Assembly: GCF_046736045.1 (NCBI RefSeq) | Contig: NZ_CP177134.1 | Location: forward strand, 2,418,001 to 2,482,000 | Direction: 5' to 3' | DNA length: 64,000 nucleotides | DNA from: Leptospira_A sp046736045 | GTDB lineage: Bacteria > Spirochaetota > Leptospiria > Leptospirales > Leptospiraceae | Shown here: positions 1 to 10,597 of the stretch, piece after piece | Position numbering within the stretch: position 1 is the first letter of the stretch | Layout: each line of letters begins with the position of its first letter | Notes under the pieces: model-generated | What the model was told of the DNA's origin: nothing | The model's database searches: none | Seen by the model: the letters and a program-made list of their open reading frames with translations, nothing else | Translations under genes and position numbers: made by a program

Positions 1-622
1 CAATAAATGTTTTTTTGAAAACACCCCAAAACAGTTGTTTGAGTCCTTTGGTCAGATTTTCTTTTTGAAACTCTTTTGGTTCCAAAAATTGAGTCAAAAC
101 GTCGCTTGCTCTCAGGATCGGACCTGCGACCAATTGAGGAAAAAAGGAAATGAATAGCCCGAAGTGAAATATGGATTTTGCAGGTTGAACCACTCCTCTG
201 AACACATCAACCGCGTATGACACCGCCTGAAGGGTGAAAAAGCTGATTCCCATGGGAAGAATGATTCCCAAAGAAGAAACAAAACTAGGGTCACAAGGTT
301 TTAATCCGAACAAACTGTTCCAGGCGGAAATGGAAAAATCCAGGTATTTGAAAATAAACAAAAGTCCTAGGTTGCTCCAGATAGATACATTTAACCAGAA
401 TATTTTAAAAGCTTTTTTGTCTGTTCGTTCCATTGCATCTACTGCTAGTTTGGTGACTACAAATGAAAACACCAGTAGCAGTAAAAAGGGAACTCTGAAT
501 ATTGCATAAAAGTACAAACTGACGACAAACAACCAAACGGATTGAAATCTTTTCGGAAAAATAAAATAGAGTAAAATGACAATCGGTGCAAAAATAAAAT
601 AATGTGCTGAATTGAATAACAT
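1..622 (-). CDS. MBOAT family membrane O-acyltransferase (AlgI/DltB-like), 3' end missing
   Basis: The frame is open from an ATG at 620-622 to the left edge of the window (207 codons, no stop), so the C-terminal half is missing. The protein is very hydrophobic, with several membrane spans from residue 8 on. It carries the AlgI-type segments MGISFFTLQAVSYAVD and FFPQLVAGPILRA, typical of membrane-bound O-acyltransferases that move acyl groups across the membrane onto polysaccharides. The catalytic His lies beyond the edge. Its start overlaps the stop of the upstream SGNH gene by one base (TAATG), so the two are probably translated together as an O-acetylation pair for an envelope or exopolysaccharide. 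The substrate cannot be told from sequence. Confidence 0.85.
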   Translation of the reverse strand, partial: MLFNSAHYFIFAPIVILLYFIFPKRFQSVWLFVVSLYFYAIFRVPFLLLLVFSFVVTKLAVDAMERTDKKAFKIFWLNVSIWSNLGLLFIFKYLDFSISAWNSLFGLKPCDPSFVSSLGIILPMGISFFTLQAVSYAVDVFRGVVQPAKSIFHFGLFISFFPQLVAGPILRASDVLTQFLEPKEFQKENLTKGLKQLFWGVFKKTFI

Positions 623-1878
623 TAACGATTTCCTTTTTCCAGTTCTTGTTTCAAAGCATCCGAAGCCCACTTGTTTCCTATCTTTGTTAGGTGGCCATCT
701 CCCGGAATGATATAATCGCGGATTCCCGCTTTTTTGATTTCACCTGTTTTGGTTTTGAACGGAGCACCGCACATCTTTTGTACATAAGGTTTGAGTTGGA
801 TCACTTCGATTCCCTTTTTTTTCCAAAAGGATTCTGCCTGGATGGAATAATTTCCCAGAGGGCTGTATTTCCCGCTGGAATAACAAAATAGTTCTTCAAT
901 CTGCATGGGTAAAAAAACAGGTGTTAGCTTGAAGCCGTATGTTTTAGCAAGCCCGATCATTCTTTCATAAGCAATGATTGTGACATCAGGCAGAGGGGCT
1001 AATGTTTCGGGAGAGGACGGTTTGTCCGTACATGGAAATTCACTGACAGGAACCGGTTCCGGGCAGATGTGATCCGGGGTTTTCGATTCGGCCAGATTGC
1101 AAACAGGTTTTTTAGGAGTTCTTGAAAAGGATTCTTTCAGGTATTGGATAGGATTTGTAAATAGGGAATGGGTTTCCGATTGAGCGGATGCTTTCGATAA
1201 AGTGATTTGGATTTTGGTTTGCTCGAATCCCAACTTCAATGCTTGTAAAAAAAATGAAATCCTTGTCGCTTCGAATTGCAATCGGAAGTTTCTTTTCCAG
1301 ACAGGATCGTTATCATGAAGCGCGTCCGTTTCATCATCGGGTAGTATTCCCTGATTGCGCAATACTTCGGGCATTGTAAAGTCATTCGGAGAGATGAAAA
1401 ACAAAACTTCCTTAATATTTGTTAGTCGGTTTGCCATGTCTTCCAGACGTTTTGCGGAACCGAGGGATCCGTAAGCATCCACGCCCAGATTCATCGCCTG
1501 GTATGTTTGTCCGTTCAGTTCCAATCCATCCAGTTGGGAACAGAATGTATCTTCGTCGGAAACTCCGAACCCCATCACCATACTGTCTCCCAAACAAAGA
1601 ATTTTGGGTGTAGTGGGGGAAGGTTCTTTTTTACCTCTTTGCCCCAGAGAGTTTGTAGTGAACTGACCTTCCCAAGCGCCGGAATAATGTCTGACATATC
1701 GGCTCTCCATCGGCTGAAGAGTCACTCCGTAATCGGGGTGATAGGCATGCAGTAATTTTACATCTCTATAGTATTGAAGTGCGGGAGGGTTGAAAAATCG
1801 AAGTGCAAATTCAACAATAAGAAGGCTTGCGGCAGAAACCAGTAGGAATGCCGCAGCACGACGAAAAAACGAATTCAT
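622..1878 (-). CDS. SGNH/GDSL-type hydrolase or acyltransferase, membrane anchored
   Basis: This 418-aa protein has an N-terminal membrane anchor or signal (about residues 8-26). The nucleophile block LCLGDSM is at 94-100 (Ser99), an Asn block FISPNDF lies near 162-168, and the C-terminal catalytic motif GDGHLT has Asp394 and His396. This is the SGNH Ser-Asn-Asp/His arrangement. The gene is directly upstream of, and overlaps by one base, an MBOAT gene; such pairs (as in AlgI/AlgJ/AlgX or DltB/DltD systems) O-acylate extracellular polymers. The C-terminal half has a run of Cys and Pro residues (about 260-290) of unknown role. Exact substrate unknown. Confidence 0.8.
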   Translation of the reverse strand: MNSFFRRAAAFLLVSAASLLIVEFALRFFNPPALQYYRDVKLLHAYHPDYGVTLQPMESRYVRHYSGAWEGQFTTNSLGQRGKKEPSPTTPKILCLGDSMVMGFGVSDEDTFCSQLDGLELNGQTYQAMNLGVDAYGSLGSAKRLEDMANRLTNIKEVLFFISPNDFTMPEVLRNQGILPDDETDALHDNDPVWKRNFRLQFEATRISFFLQALKLGFEQTKIQITLSKASAQSETHSLFTNPIQYLKESFSRTPKKPVCNLAESKTPDHICPEPVPVSEFPCTDKPSSPETLAPLPDVTIIAYERMIGLAKTYGFKLTPVFLPMQIEELFCYSSGKYSPLGNYSIQAESFWKKKGIEVIQLKPYVQKMCGAPFKTKTGEIKKAGIRDYIIPGDGHLTKIGNKWASDALKQELEKGNR

Positions 1879-2022
1879 CCCTCTAGAGTTCCATTTGAAG
1901 TTCTGGAAGCAAGCATTTCTCAGCTCACTCTGCCACCGTTATACCTTGGTCTTTTTATGAAACTTAAGAAAAATAAAACGATCACCAAAAGAAAAGTAGA
2001 TATGAGCGGAGAAAAATTCGAT

Positions 2023-2703
2023 TCAAAAAATTCTTTCAATCAAAAGATAGGAAATCGCAAGACTGCCTGAATATTGAATCATAATCAAAGCACCCATTCC
2101 GATTTGAATGATATAGGGTGCCCCGGAAAATCCCTGATAAGCAAGATATGTAGTAAGCCCTAAAATCATTTCAGGAACCAACACATACAAAGCAACGTGT
2201 CCGATCATCTTTACGTTTTGCGCATACCAGGAAGACAAGACCCACATGGTAGCTTCCGATGCTCCGAAAATAACCAAAGAAAGAAAAGCAATCCATAGGC
2301 AAGTGCCAAGTATGGACACAGATTTTTCTTCCAGTTTGATTCCTATATATACTAATATGAAAAGAGGGATCGCCCAAAGTCCTGCCATATAACCGGCAAC
2401 AGTTCCTATTTTGGGAAATCCGTCTTCAGGAAATACCAGAACACCTAAAACATCGGATAGGAACCAATCCGGAAAAACCATCAGTATGGAAAGAGGTAAT
2501 AAGAATTTCCAAATTTGAAAAGGTATATGCCATCGTAACGGCTTTGTCAAAGAAAGGAAACTGATATGAAAGAAAAGAGTTAGAGAAAATAATTTCCATC
2601 CCGGGCTAAGTTCCGCAAAACCCAGAACAAGTCCTGCGATGAGGGAATAAACAACAAAGTATAGGATGAGTAAGGATTCTTCTTGCGGCAGTCGGTTCTT
2701 CAT
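2023..2703 (-). CDS. Hypothetical multi-pass membrane protein
   Basis: This 226-aa protein has about seven hydrophobic segments spread over its whole length and short polar loops. It starts MKNRLPQEES and ends just after an LLIERIF tail. I see no catalytic motif and do not recognise the family. It lies 144 bases upstream of the SGNH gene on the same strand, so co-transcription with the O-acylation pair is possible but not shown. The ATG at 2701-2703 is the first start in the frame. Confidence 0.65.
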   Translation of the reverse strand: MKNRLPQEESLLILYFVVYSLIAGLVLGFAELSPGWKLFSLTLFFHISFLSLTKPLRWHIPFQIWKFLLPLSILMVFPDWFLSDVLGVLVFPEDGFPKIGTVAGYMAGLWAIPLFILVYIGIKLEEKSVSILGTCLWIAFLSLVIFGASEATMWVLSSWYAQNVKMIGHVALYVLVPEMILGLTTYLAYQGFSGAPYIIQIGMGALIMIQYSGSLAISYLLIERIF

Positions 2704-2850
2704 AAGATCCGCTATAATCTAATTTATGATTTTCAAAATGCAATCTTTATCCTTATAGGGATAAAGATTTTTTTATACGCCTGAGCCTATAGGTTAGGGC
2801 GGTAGAAATTTGATAATCCGAACTATTTTGGACCTAAACAATAAAATAGA

Positions 2851-2865
2851 TTGCATTTTGCAAGT
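2851..2865. promoter_or_regulatory. Distal HxlR operator upstream of the SDR gene
   Basis: TTGCA-TTT-TGCAA is an inverted repeat (2851-2855 and 2859-2863), followed by GT. It shares the core of the sites at 2874-2906 and 4238-4254. Its centre (2857) is 33 bp from the centre of the next palindrome. A role as a regulator-binding site is inferred from the repeated motif and the neighbouring hxlR-type gene. Confidence 0.65.
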
Positions 2866-2873
2866 GAATATAT

Positions 2874-2906
2874 ATCAATATACTTGCAAAATGCAAGTAT
2901 ATTGAT
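2874..2906. promoter_or_regulatory. Proximal 33-bp perfect palindrome (HxlR operator) at the SDR start
   Basis: The two arms, 2874-2888 and 2892-2906, are exact 15-base reverse complements around AAA; the core is TACTTGCAAAATGCAAGTA (2881-2899). It overlaps a TATACT -10 candidate (2879-2884) and the first ATG (2905), so a bound regulator would block transcription start. The same core is found before the HxlR gene, which points to that protein as the ligand. Confidence 0.75.
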
Positions 2907-2919
2907 GGACACCAGAAAA

Positions 2920-3720
2920 ATGAAACAAACAATTTTAGTAACCGGAGCTTCTTCCGGCATCGGACTCCTTATCGCAGAAAAGCTGCATAAAAACGGTCAT
3001 CATGTAATCGGCACGAGTCGTGATCCGAAAAAATACCAATCTCAGTTGCCTTTCAAATTATTGTCATTGGATATTTCCGATGATAATTCGATTGAATCTT
3101 TCGGTAAGCAACTATTCGGCCAAATTGATCGATTGGATGTGCTCATCAATAATGCAGGGTATTTGGTATCAGGGATTGCCGAAGAGACCTCGGTTGCATT
3201 GGGAAAACAGCAATTCGAAACAAACTTTTGGGGAACCGTCAAACTCACAAACGAATTGTTGCCTTATTTCAGAAAGCAAAAACAAGGAAAAATCATCACA
3301 ATTGGTTCTTTCTTAGGTTTGATCGGTCTTCCTAATGTCGCTTTCTACTCGGCTTCTAAACATGCTTTGGAAGGGTATTTTAAAGCGCTACGGTTTGAAT
3401 TGAATCAGTTTAATATCAAGGTTTGTATGGTTGAGCCCATGGGCTTCAAAACTAATATCGGCGAAAATGCAACTATAGCCACCGGGAATATAAATGAATA
3501 CGATTCATACCGACAAAAGCTCTCCTCGTTCACAAAAAAGGAATTTGATAATGCACCGGGTCCGGAACCTGTCGTAAATAAGGTAATGAAGATCGTGGAT
3601 GAAAAGGTTCCTAAATTCAGTTATCCTGTCGGAAAAGGCGCTTCGGTTTTTCTGGCGCTACAGCAGTATGCCTACCATACTTTTGAAGGCGCGGTTCTGA
3701 AGAGAGTGAATCAAACATAA
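2920..3720 (+). CDS. SDR family NAD(P)-dependent oxidoreductase
   Basis: Classical short-chain dehydrogenase of 266 aa counted from the ATG at 2920. It has the Rossmann cofactor motif TGASSGIG (8-15), NNAG (77-80), catalytic Ser130 and the YSASK motif with Tyr143 and Lys147. The physiological substrate is unknown. An in-frame ATG at 2905 sits on the edge of the operator palindrome, and a TTG at 2851 lies inside the distal operator; both are less likely starts, and no start has a strong ribosome binding site. The palindromes match those in front of the HxlR-type regulator encoded downstream on the other strand, so the gene is probably repressed by it and induced by an electrophile or redox signal. 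Confidence 0.85.
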   Translation: MKQTILVTGASSGIGLLIAEKLHKNGHHVIGTSRDPKKYQSQLPFKLLSLDISDDNSIESFGKQLFGQIDRLDVLINNAGYLVSGIAEETSVALGKQQFETNFWGTVKLTNELLPYFRKQKQGKIITIGSFLGLIGLPNVAFYSASKHALEGYFKALRFELNQFNIKVCMVEPMGFKTNIGENATIATGNINEYDSYRQKLSSFTKKEFDNAPGPEPVVNKVMKIVDEKVPKFSYPVGKGASVFLALQQYAYHTFEGAVLKRVNQT

Positions 3721-3810
3721 ATAAAACTAAGATGATCATTTATCTACTTGTTAACCAATTGATGCTTTTGGTTTTTGGTGGGCGAGTAGATAACATGATT
3801 TCCTTAAAGG

Positions 3811-4221
3811 TTACGTCCGCTCTAATTCTTTGGTCATCGCTTTGATGAACCCGAGCTTATCCTTCTTCACCTCTTTCAACATAGCTTTTCTATCTGCGGG
3901 TATGGATGAATATTTTTCGGCCCATAAATTTATTTCAATCAGTATCGGAAGCAAATCTATTCCTTTTCGGGTTAGTTTATATAACACTTTCGCTTTGCTA
4001 TCGGGATGATCATGTTTTTCTATGATTTTATTTTCTTCCAACGTCAGTAATCTTGACGCTAAAATATTGGTAGCTATTCCTTCCTGCGATTTTAGGAAAT
4101 CGCCATAGGTGCATTCTTTTGCAAACATCAGATCCCTGACAATGAGTAAGGACCACTTGTCTCCCCACGTATCGAGGGAACAACTAATCGGGCAATCCGA
4201 CCTTTTTTTAACTGGAGTCAT
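3811..4221 (-). CDS. HxlR family winged-helix transcriptional regulator
   Basis: HxlR-type regulator of about 136 aa with the family's early Cys-containing segment (CPISCSLDTWGDKWS), an ILASRLLTLEENKII recognition region and a beta-wing with LYKLTRKG. HxlR proteins bind DNA as dimers and often answer reactive aldehydes, quinones or disulfide stress through the N-terminal Cys. An upstream in-frame ATG at 4245 would lie inside the palindromic operator, so the ATG at 4219-4221 is preferred. The operator overlapping its 5' end suggests autorepression. The flanking SDR and MDR oxidoreductase genes are its likely targets. Confidence 0.85.
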   Translation of the reverse strand: MTPVKKRSDCPISCSLDTWGDKWSLLIVRDLMFAKECTYGDFLKSQEGIATNILASRLLTLEENKIIEKHDHPDSKAKVLYKLTRKGIDLLPILIEINLWAEKYSSIPADRKAMLKEVKKDKLGFIKAMTKELERT

Positions 4222-4237
4222 AAAAAACTTCTTTATC

Positions 4238-4290
4238 ACTTGCATTTTGCAAGTATATTAATGCAGTGTTACTTGCATTTTACAATCAAA
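4238..4290. promoter_or_regulatory. Paired HxlR operators in the hxlR / oxidoreductase intergenic region
   Basis: ACTTGCA-TTT-TGCAAGT is a perfect palindrome (4238-4254, centre 4246). A second copy has a perfect left half TACTTGCA (4270-4277) and a degenerate right half (4281-4288), centred at 4279. The centres are 33 bp apart, as at the SDR promoter. The near-perfect site overlaps the 5' end of the hxlR transcript; the weaker one faces the oxidoreductase gene at 4363. Confidence 0.7.
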
Positions 4291-4362
4291 ATTTAGTCCC
4301 AAGAATGTGAACTAAAAAAAATTAGTAGCAGCAAACATATTTTTAATATTAAGGAAAACAAC

Positions 4363-5364
4363 ATGAAAGCACTGATTGTCAGTCATTACGGGAAGAAGAC
4401 GCGATTGAAGTCGATTGAAATGCCGAACCCGGAGATACAAGAAGACGAAGTATTAGTTCAGGTTGCCGCTGCCGGAATCAATCTTTTGGACTCCAAAATT
4501 CGAAACGGAGAGTTTAAACTTATTTTGCCTTATAAAACACCGTTTGTATTAGGCCATGACGTGGCGGGCGTTGTGCTTAAAGTAGGATCCAGTGTAACAC
4601 GATTTAAAGTGGGGGACGAAATCTATGCACGGCCGGCTGACTATAGGATAGGTGCTTTTGCGGAACTAATTGCAGTGAAGGAGCAAGACCTCGCTATTAA
4701 ACCTAAAAAGCTCACTATGGAAGAAGCCGCGTCCATTCCTCTTGTGGGTTTAACCGCCTGGCAAGTGATAGTTGAAAAAGCGAATTTGCAAAAAGGACAA
4801 AAAATTTTTATTCAGGCAGGTTCCGGAGGTGTAGGAACATTTGCGATTCAGTTGGCAAAACATTTGGGCGCAACCGTAGCGACAACGACAGGTAGCGGCA
4901 ATGTAGATTTGGTAAAAAGCCTCGGAGCGGACGTTGTGATTGATTACAAGAAAGACGATTTCGAAAAAGTTCTGAGCCATTACGATGTCGTTTTGAACAG
5001 CCAAGACGGAAAAACTCTTGAAAAATCTTTAAGAGTATTAAAGCCCGGAGGAAAACTCATCTCTATCTCTGGACCGCCTGACCCCGATTTTGCGGAAGAA
5101 ATCCAGGCACCCTGGTTAGTGAAATTGATTATGCGACTTCTGAGCTTTAGTGTCAGGAAAAAGGCAAAAAGGTTGAAGGTAGACTTTTCCTTTCTTTTTA
5201 TGAGGGCAAACGGAAGCCAATTGAGGGAGATCACTTCCCTCATCGATTCCGGCATTATACGTCCGGTTATAGATAAGGTATTTCCATTCGAAGCAGTGAA
5301 TGAAGCTATGGCTTACGTAGAGAGTGGACGTGCAAAAGGAAAGATTGTTGTCAAGGTTAGGTGA
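4363..5364 (+). CDS. NADP-dependent quinone-oxidoreductase-like MDR enzyme
   Basis: 333-aa medium-chain dehydrogenase/reductase of the quinone oxidoreductase type. It has an N-terminal GroES-like domain (1-120, with GHDVAGVV at 64-71), the nucleotide-binding motif GSGGVG (153-158) and a C-terminal closing segment ending GKIVVKV. The catalytic and structural zinc cysteines of true alcohol dehydrogenases are absent. Members reduce quinones or unsaturated carbonyl compounds with NADPH. The start has AAGGA eight bases upstream. It is divergent from hxlR with operators in between, which fits a detoxification regulon with the SDR gene. Confidence 0.85.
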   Translation: MKALIVSHYGKKTRLKSIEMPNPEIQEDEVLVQVAAAGINLLDSKIRNGEFKLILPYKTPFVLGHDVAGVVLKVGSSVTRFKVGDEIYARPADYRIGAFAELIAVKEQDLAIKPKKLTMEEAASIPLVGLTAWQVIVEKANLQKGQKIFIQAGSGGVGTFAIQLAKHLGATVATTTGSGNVDLVKSLGADVVIDYKKDDFEKVLSHYDVVLNSQDGKTLEKSLRVLKPGGKLISISGPPDPDFAEEIQAPWLVKLIMRLLSFSVRKKAKRLKVDFSFLFMRANGSQLREITSLIDSGIIRPVIDKVFPFEAVNEAMAYVESGRAKGKIVVKVR

Positions 5365-5437
5365 TAAAGCAATTGTGCTTTTGCACTGTGATTCATCGAG
5401 GTGGATGATGATGAAGCCCACATCGCTTCATACATCT

Positions 5438-6835
<1,398 letters not shown>

Positions 6836-6899
6836 GGAAGAATGAGGTCGGTTTGACCCCGGATCGGTTCCGAAAAAAATGGTCTTTGGAGAAAAAAAT

Positions 6900-7223
6900 A
6901 TGAATTGGATCATACTGATCTTGGCCGGCGTATTTGAAATCGGTTGGCCTTTAGGAATCAAATTATCGGAATCAACGGAATACAAAATTCCTTGGATTGG
7001 ATTTTCAATTCTTTCCATGGTAATCAGTGTTTTTCTATTATGGTATGCTCAAAAAACAATTCCTATGGGAACGGCTTATGCGGTCTGGACCGGGATCGGC
7101 GCCAGTGGAGCCTTTATGCTCGGCATCATTCTGTTCGGTGAATCTTCCAGTCTATGGAGAATCCTATCGGTCAGTCTTATTGTAATCGGCGTTATGGGGT
7201 TAAAATTAACCGGAGAACATTAG
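6900..7223 (+). CDS. SMR family exporter, Gdx/SugE-like
   Basis: 107-aa small multidrug resistance protein with four membrane helices. Glu13, the essential proton/substrate residue of SMR transporters, is in AGVFEIGWPLGIK. GTAYAVWTGIGA in helix 3 matches the guanidinium-exporter (Gdx/SugE) type better than EmrE. SMR proteins work as antiparallel dimers. A GGAG sits about nine bases before the ATG at 6900; an upstream in-frame ATG-like start at 6879 has no such site. Only 64 bases separate it from the divergent helicase gene, and I see no guanidine riboswitch there. Confidence 0.85.
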   Translation: MNWIILILAGVFEIGWPLGIKLSESTEYKIPWIGFSILSMVISVFLLWYAQKTIPMGTAYAVWTGIGASGAFMLGIILFGESSSLWRILSVSLIVIGVMGLKLTGEH

Positions 7224-7247
7224 GAATGCGAAAGTATTGAATATCTC

Positions 7248-7293
7248 GCAAGGTTTTAAACAAAATCGGAAAATTCGTTTTGCCAAACCTTGC
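7248..7293. terminator. Imperfect hairpin between convergent genes
   Basis: GCAAGGTTT (7248-7256) pairs with AAACCTTGC (7285-7293), and inside it CAAAA (7261-7265) pairs with TTTTG (7278-7282). It lies between the SMR gene and the convergent SpoIIE gene. There is no clear T-tract, so termination is only inferred. Confidence 0.4.
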
Positions 7294-7339
7294 TTGAGAC
7301 CTTGCACTCCATGTCCATTCTTCGTATGCAAATATAAAA

Positions 7340-10300
7340 CTAGACTTTGTCCAAATGTTTGAGTATTTTTTTTGCGTTTTGATTCTTGGGATCAAGTTCC
7401 AGGACTTTTTCCGACAGAATCTTCGCTTCTTTGTAGTTTCCTGTTATGCGATTTAAGTCTGATAGATTGACCAAATTATTCACATTATCTGGATGCAATT
7501 GATAGACTCGCTTGGAAGCTTCCAAAGAGGATAAGTATCTTCCCATTTTCTTTTGTGATAAAGACAAATAATACCACATCTCTTCCGTATCCGGATCCAT
7601 TTGCAAATACTGACTGATCACTTCAACGGCGGTAGAAAAATCCTTTCCTTTGAAACTCATGAGTCCGAATAACTTTTTCAACTTTTGATTGTTAGGTTCA
7701 ATCGAATGGGCTTTTGTCAGAACTGTGAGGGCTTCATTCACCTGACCTTCGCGGTACAGCTGTTTACTTTGTCTGTATACTTCGGTAATATCCAACTGTA
7801 GATCTTCATCATCCCGTATTTCAAGTTCCTGTTCTTCGAAATTCGAAGTGATCGGTTGTTCCTGAATGTTTTGTATTTCTTCCCGAATTGTAGTTTGTTG
7901 AAAATCGATTCTCAAAAAGGACAAGTCATCAGTGATTTCTCCGGATTCCTTCAGAGCCGCTTCAATCTGAAAAATATTTCCATTGGTTTTTTCGACGGTT
8001 CTTAAGATTGCAAACTCATCTTCGTTTATGGTTCTCGTTTCCATGTTTGGCGTTAAATCTATATCGTCGCGTCCGTCGGAACCTAGAATGACTATATCTC
8101 CCGGCATCAATTGGTATCTGTTTACTTGAAAATCGAATTCCGATTCCTGACCTAATTTTCTTAACAATAACTCTTGTTCAATGAAGCTCGCCTTCCCGTC
8201 CCTATATAGAATCGTTGCCGGATGTTCCGCGTTGAAATACAGCATCTCTCCTGTTTTTTCTTCGATCAGTAGGATCGTTGCAGAGATCACCATTGTTCCG
8301 TTAAATGATTTGAATACGGAATTCACCTCATTGTAAATGTCCGTGAGCCATTCTTCCGGTTTCATATATAAAACCTTTTTATTGGATGCTGACCGGGACA
8401 TGATCGCATTGATTACAACCCCCATGACGAGCGCTCCTCCGGCTCCTTGCATGGATTTGCCCATCGCATCCCCGTTTAAGGCCATGATATAGACTTTATA
8501 ATCTTCCGGTTTACCGAATTTGAGTGTTCCTGTGATGCAAATATCTCCGCCCAAATCGGCAGTTTTGTTTTTGAACTCGAATTTCTTTTTTTGGTGAATC
8601 ACAAATTCCGTAGGAACTAACTTTGATTTATTGGCATTAAAAAACAAAGGTTTGGCGAGCAGGGAAGTGAGAAAATAATCGCCGTCTTGTTGGATTTTTA
8701 ACTTTTGCACTTCGTCCATTTTTTCCTGAACTTCCCGCGTGCGTTCTTTTACTTTTTCTTCCAGATTGACTGCATAGTCTTCCAAATCCTTTCGCGCTTC
8801 TTTAATCGAATCAACCATCGAATTGAAGGAGCCTGCAAGGTAACCGATTTCATCTTGAACTTTGGTAGGAACCCGAATGTCCAGGTTCCCTTCGTTAACT
8901 TTTGTTACACCTGCTAACAAGTCATTGAGAGGTTTGACAAGACTGGAATGGAAAAATCTGGGGAATATAATCAGAATCAATAGTGATGTTGAAAATATAA
9001 TATAAATCAGTTTAATCGTATTTTTATGCGTATGTTCCCTGTATTCATCATATGAAAATCCTACTTCGTACCTTACATTTTTCATTGTAAAATCGTAATG
9101 TGTATAACGTTTTTCTGCCGTTCGATAGAGGCGATTCAGGTCTTTCCGGGAAGAGTTGTTCAGGTTTTCGTAGGTTCTTGTTTTTTTGAAGCGGGATAAT
9201 GCTTCGCTTTCTTCTGCCGGAGTGGGAACGGTCGTTTTTAAACTGCGGCCATTCTTTTTAAGTATACCGGTAAGCAGTTCTTTAAGTGCAAAATCCCTGG
9301 TTTTCCTTTGTTCAGATAATACTTTAGCAATGCTTAGTTGATTCGGATGACGATTGTATTCGATGGTTAGATTTTCACTGAAAAAATCGGCATCTGCCGG
9401 CTTTCGGATAATGTATTCGATGTCTTCGGCGATTTGATCATATTGTTTGTTTACTAAGAAAGGTTTTGAACCTATAATTTCCGCCCGTTTTTGGGTATCA
9501 TACTCATCTTCACTTAAAGTGAGTGTGATATTGCCTACAAATCCTAGCACAAGAAGAACGGTCACGAGACTGACTCCTACTAATTTCACCATGAATGTGG
9601 TAGGTTCCGGAGAGTTATTGAGATAGGTGATTATGAAGTAAAAGCAAATAATCAATGTTATGTTTGCAAATCCGAATGCATACAAATCATATGTGACTAT
9701 CCCCGATTTATTGAGCACATTGATCACAGCAATGAAAAGGAATATGATGATCGCTTTTGCAAAACTTTTACAAGCCCGTGCATCTTCTCCTTTTGGATTG
9801 ATGAATTTGATCCAACCAACACAAAATCTGGAAAAGAGAAACATCGGGTATCCCGAAGGTGATGCTGGTTTGGAAAGCCATTTTGAAAAAATGCCGTCAT
9901 AACTGGAATACCGGATTGTTTTGCGAATCAATACGGTCAGTGGAAATATTTGAGTGAAAAGCAATACAACTGCATGTTGCGCACCATAATCAAAAGTATA
10001 AAAGTGTGCTGTGAAATTGTAGATGATCTCCAATTGGGAGCCCGTATACACCAGATCAATGAATGCAACTAATAATAAGCTAAGTAATATAGGTATCGCA
10101 ATTTTCGCTTCTTTCGGTTGGTCAAGCCTTGGAAACGTATAAACAAACCCGATCATTCCCGCGTTTCCGAACATTGCACAACTTGTAAAAAATCTATGGT
10201 AAGCGCCCCAAGGAGCATTGACGGAATATGCCATTACATAACCGAATAGCATGAAATTATAACCTAGGAACATCGCTGCGAGCCACCAGGTTGTAGGTGT

Positions 10301-10405
10301 TTTATTTTTTTTTGTTAATAAAAAAATAGCGAGTATTACGCAGATCAAATTTGCAGCAAAAACTCCGACGGAATGATACGACCAAACCAACCAATTTAAA
10401 TCCAT
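7340..10405 (-). CDS. Membrane SpoIIE-type PP2C phosphatase with HAMP and TPR domains
   Basis: 1021-aa signalling protein. The N-terminal half has about seven membrane spans (residues 8-300) and an extracytoplasmic stretch, followed by a further span near 455-475. A HAMP domain (about 485-540) and a coiled coil lead to a SpoIIE/PP2C phosphatase domain (about 580-800) with LGGDICITG, the metal-binding MALNGDAMGKSMQG and ILGSDGRDD. The C-terminus (about 860-1020) is TPR. SpoIIE phosphatases dephosphorylate anti-anti-sigma (STAS) proteins in partner-switching systems; here the membrane part would sense a signal and TPRs would bind a partner. No STAS or sigma gene is adjacent. Confidence 0.85.
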   Translation of the reverse strand: MDLNWLVWSYHSVGVFAANLICVILAIFLLTKKNKTPTTWWLAAMFLGYNFMLFGYVMAYSVNAPWGAYHRFFTSCAMFGNAGMIGFVYTFPRLDQPKEAKIAIPILLSLLLVAFIDLVYTGSQLEIIYNFTAHFYTFDYGAQHAVVLLFTQIFPLTVLIRKTIRYSSYDGIFSKWLSKPASPSGYPMFLFSRFCVGWIKFINPKGEDARACKSFAKAIIIFLFIAVINVLNKSGIVTYDLYAFGFANITLIICFYFIITYLNNSPEPTTFMVKLVGVSLVTVLLVLGFVGNITLTLSEDEYDTQKRAEIIGSKPFLVNKQYDQIAEDIEYIIRKPADADFFSENLTIEYNRHPNQLSIAKVLSEQRKTRDFALKELLTGILKKNGRSLKTTVPTPAEESEALSRFKKTRTYENLNNSSRKDLNRLYRTAEKRYTHYDFTMKNVRYEVGFSYDEYREHTHKNTIKLIYIIFSTSLLILIIFPRFFHSSLVKPLNDLLAGVTKVNEGNLDIRVPTKVQDEIGYLAGSFNSMVDSIKEARKDLEDYAVNLEEKVKERTREVQEKMDEVQKLKIQQDGDYFLTSLLAKPLFFNANKSKLVPTEFVIHQKKKFEFKNKTADLGGDICITGTLKFGKPEDYKVYIMALNGDAMGKSMQGAGGALVMGVVINAIMSRSASNKKVLYMKPEEWLTDIYNEVNSVFKSFNGTMVISATILLIEEKTGEMLYFNAEHPATILYRDGKASFIEQELLLRKLGQESEFDFQVNRYQLMPGDIVILGSDGRDDIDLTPNMETRTINEDEFAILRTVEKTNGNIFQIEAALKESGEITDDLSFLRIDFQQTTIREEIQNIQEQPITSNFEEQELEIRDDEDLQLDITEVYRQSKQLYREGQVNEALTVLTKAHSIEPNNQKLKKLFGLMSFKGKDFSTAVEVISQYLQMDPDTEEMWYYLSLSQKKMGRYLSSLEASKRVYQLHPDNVNNLVNLSDLNRITGNYKEAKILSEKVLELDPKNQNAKKILKHLDKV

Positions 10406-10597
10406 TTCGATGAAGCCTATTTATTCGATAGATAGATACAATCTAAAATGATATTTTCATATTAAATTTTGTAAATTATTTACACCATACCGGATTCATT
10501 CAAGACGGATGATTTCAGTTCCGTTCCTTTTTTAGTATTCTATGAAAGGAATTTATGCCGGTAAAAACGAAAAGAGGACTCTTTCGCGAAGTTTGTT

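Noticed and set aside
2851..2919. SDR protein starting at a TTG (2851)
   Set aside because: That codon lies inside the operator palindrome, and the Rossmann motif starts normally a few residues after the ATG at 2920.
6836..7018. Helicase start at 7018
   Set aside because: It would overlap the divergent SMR gene, and the added residues do not resemble the helicase family.
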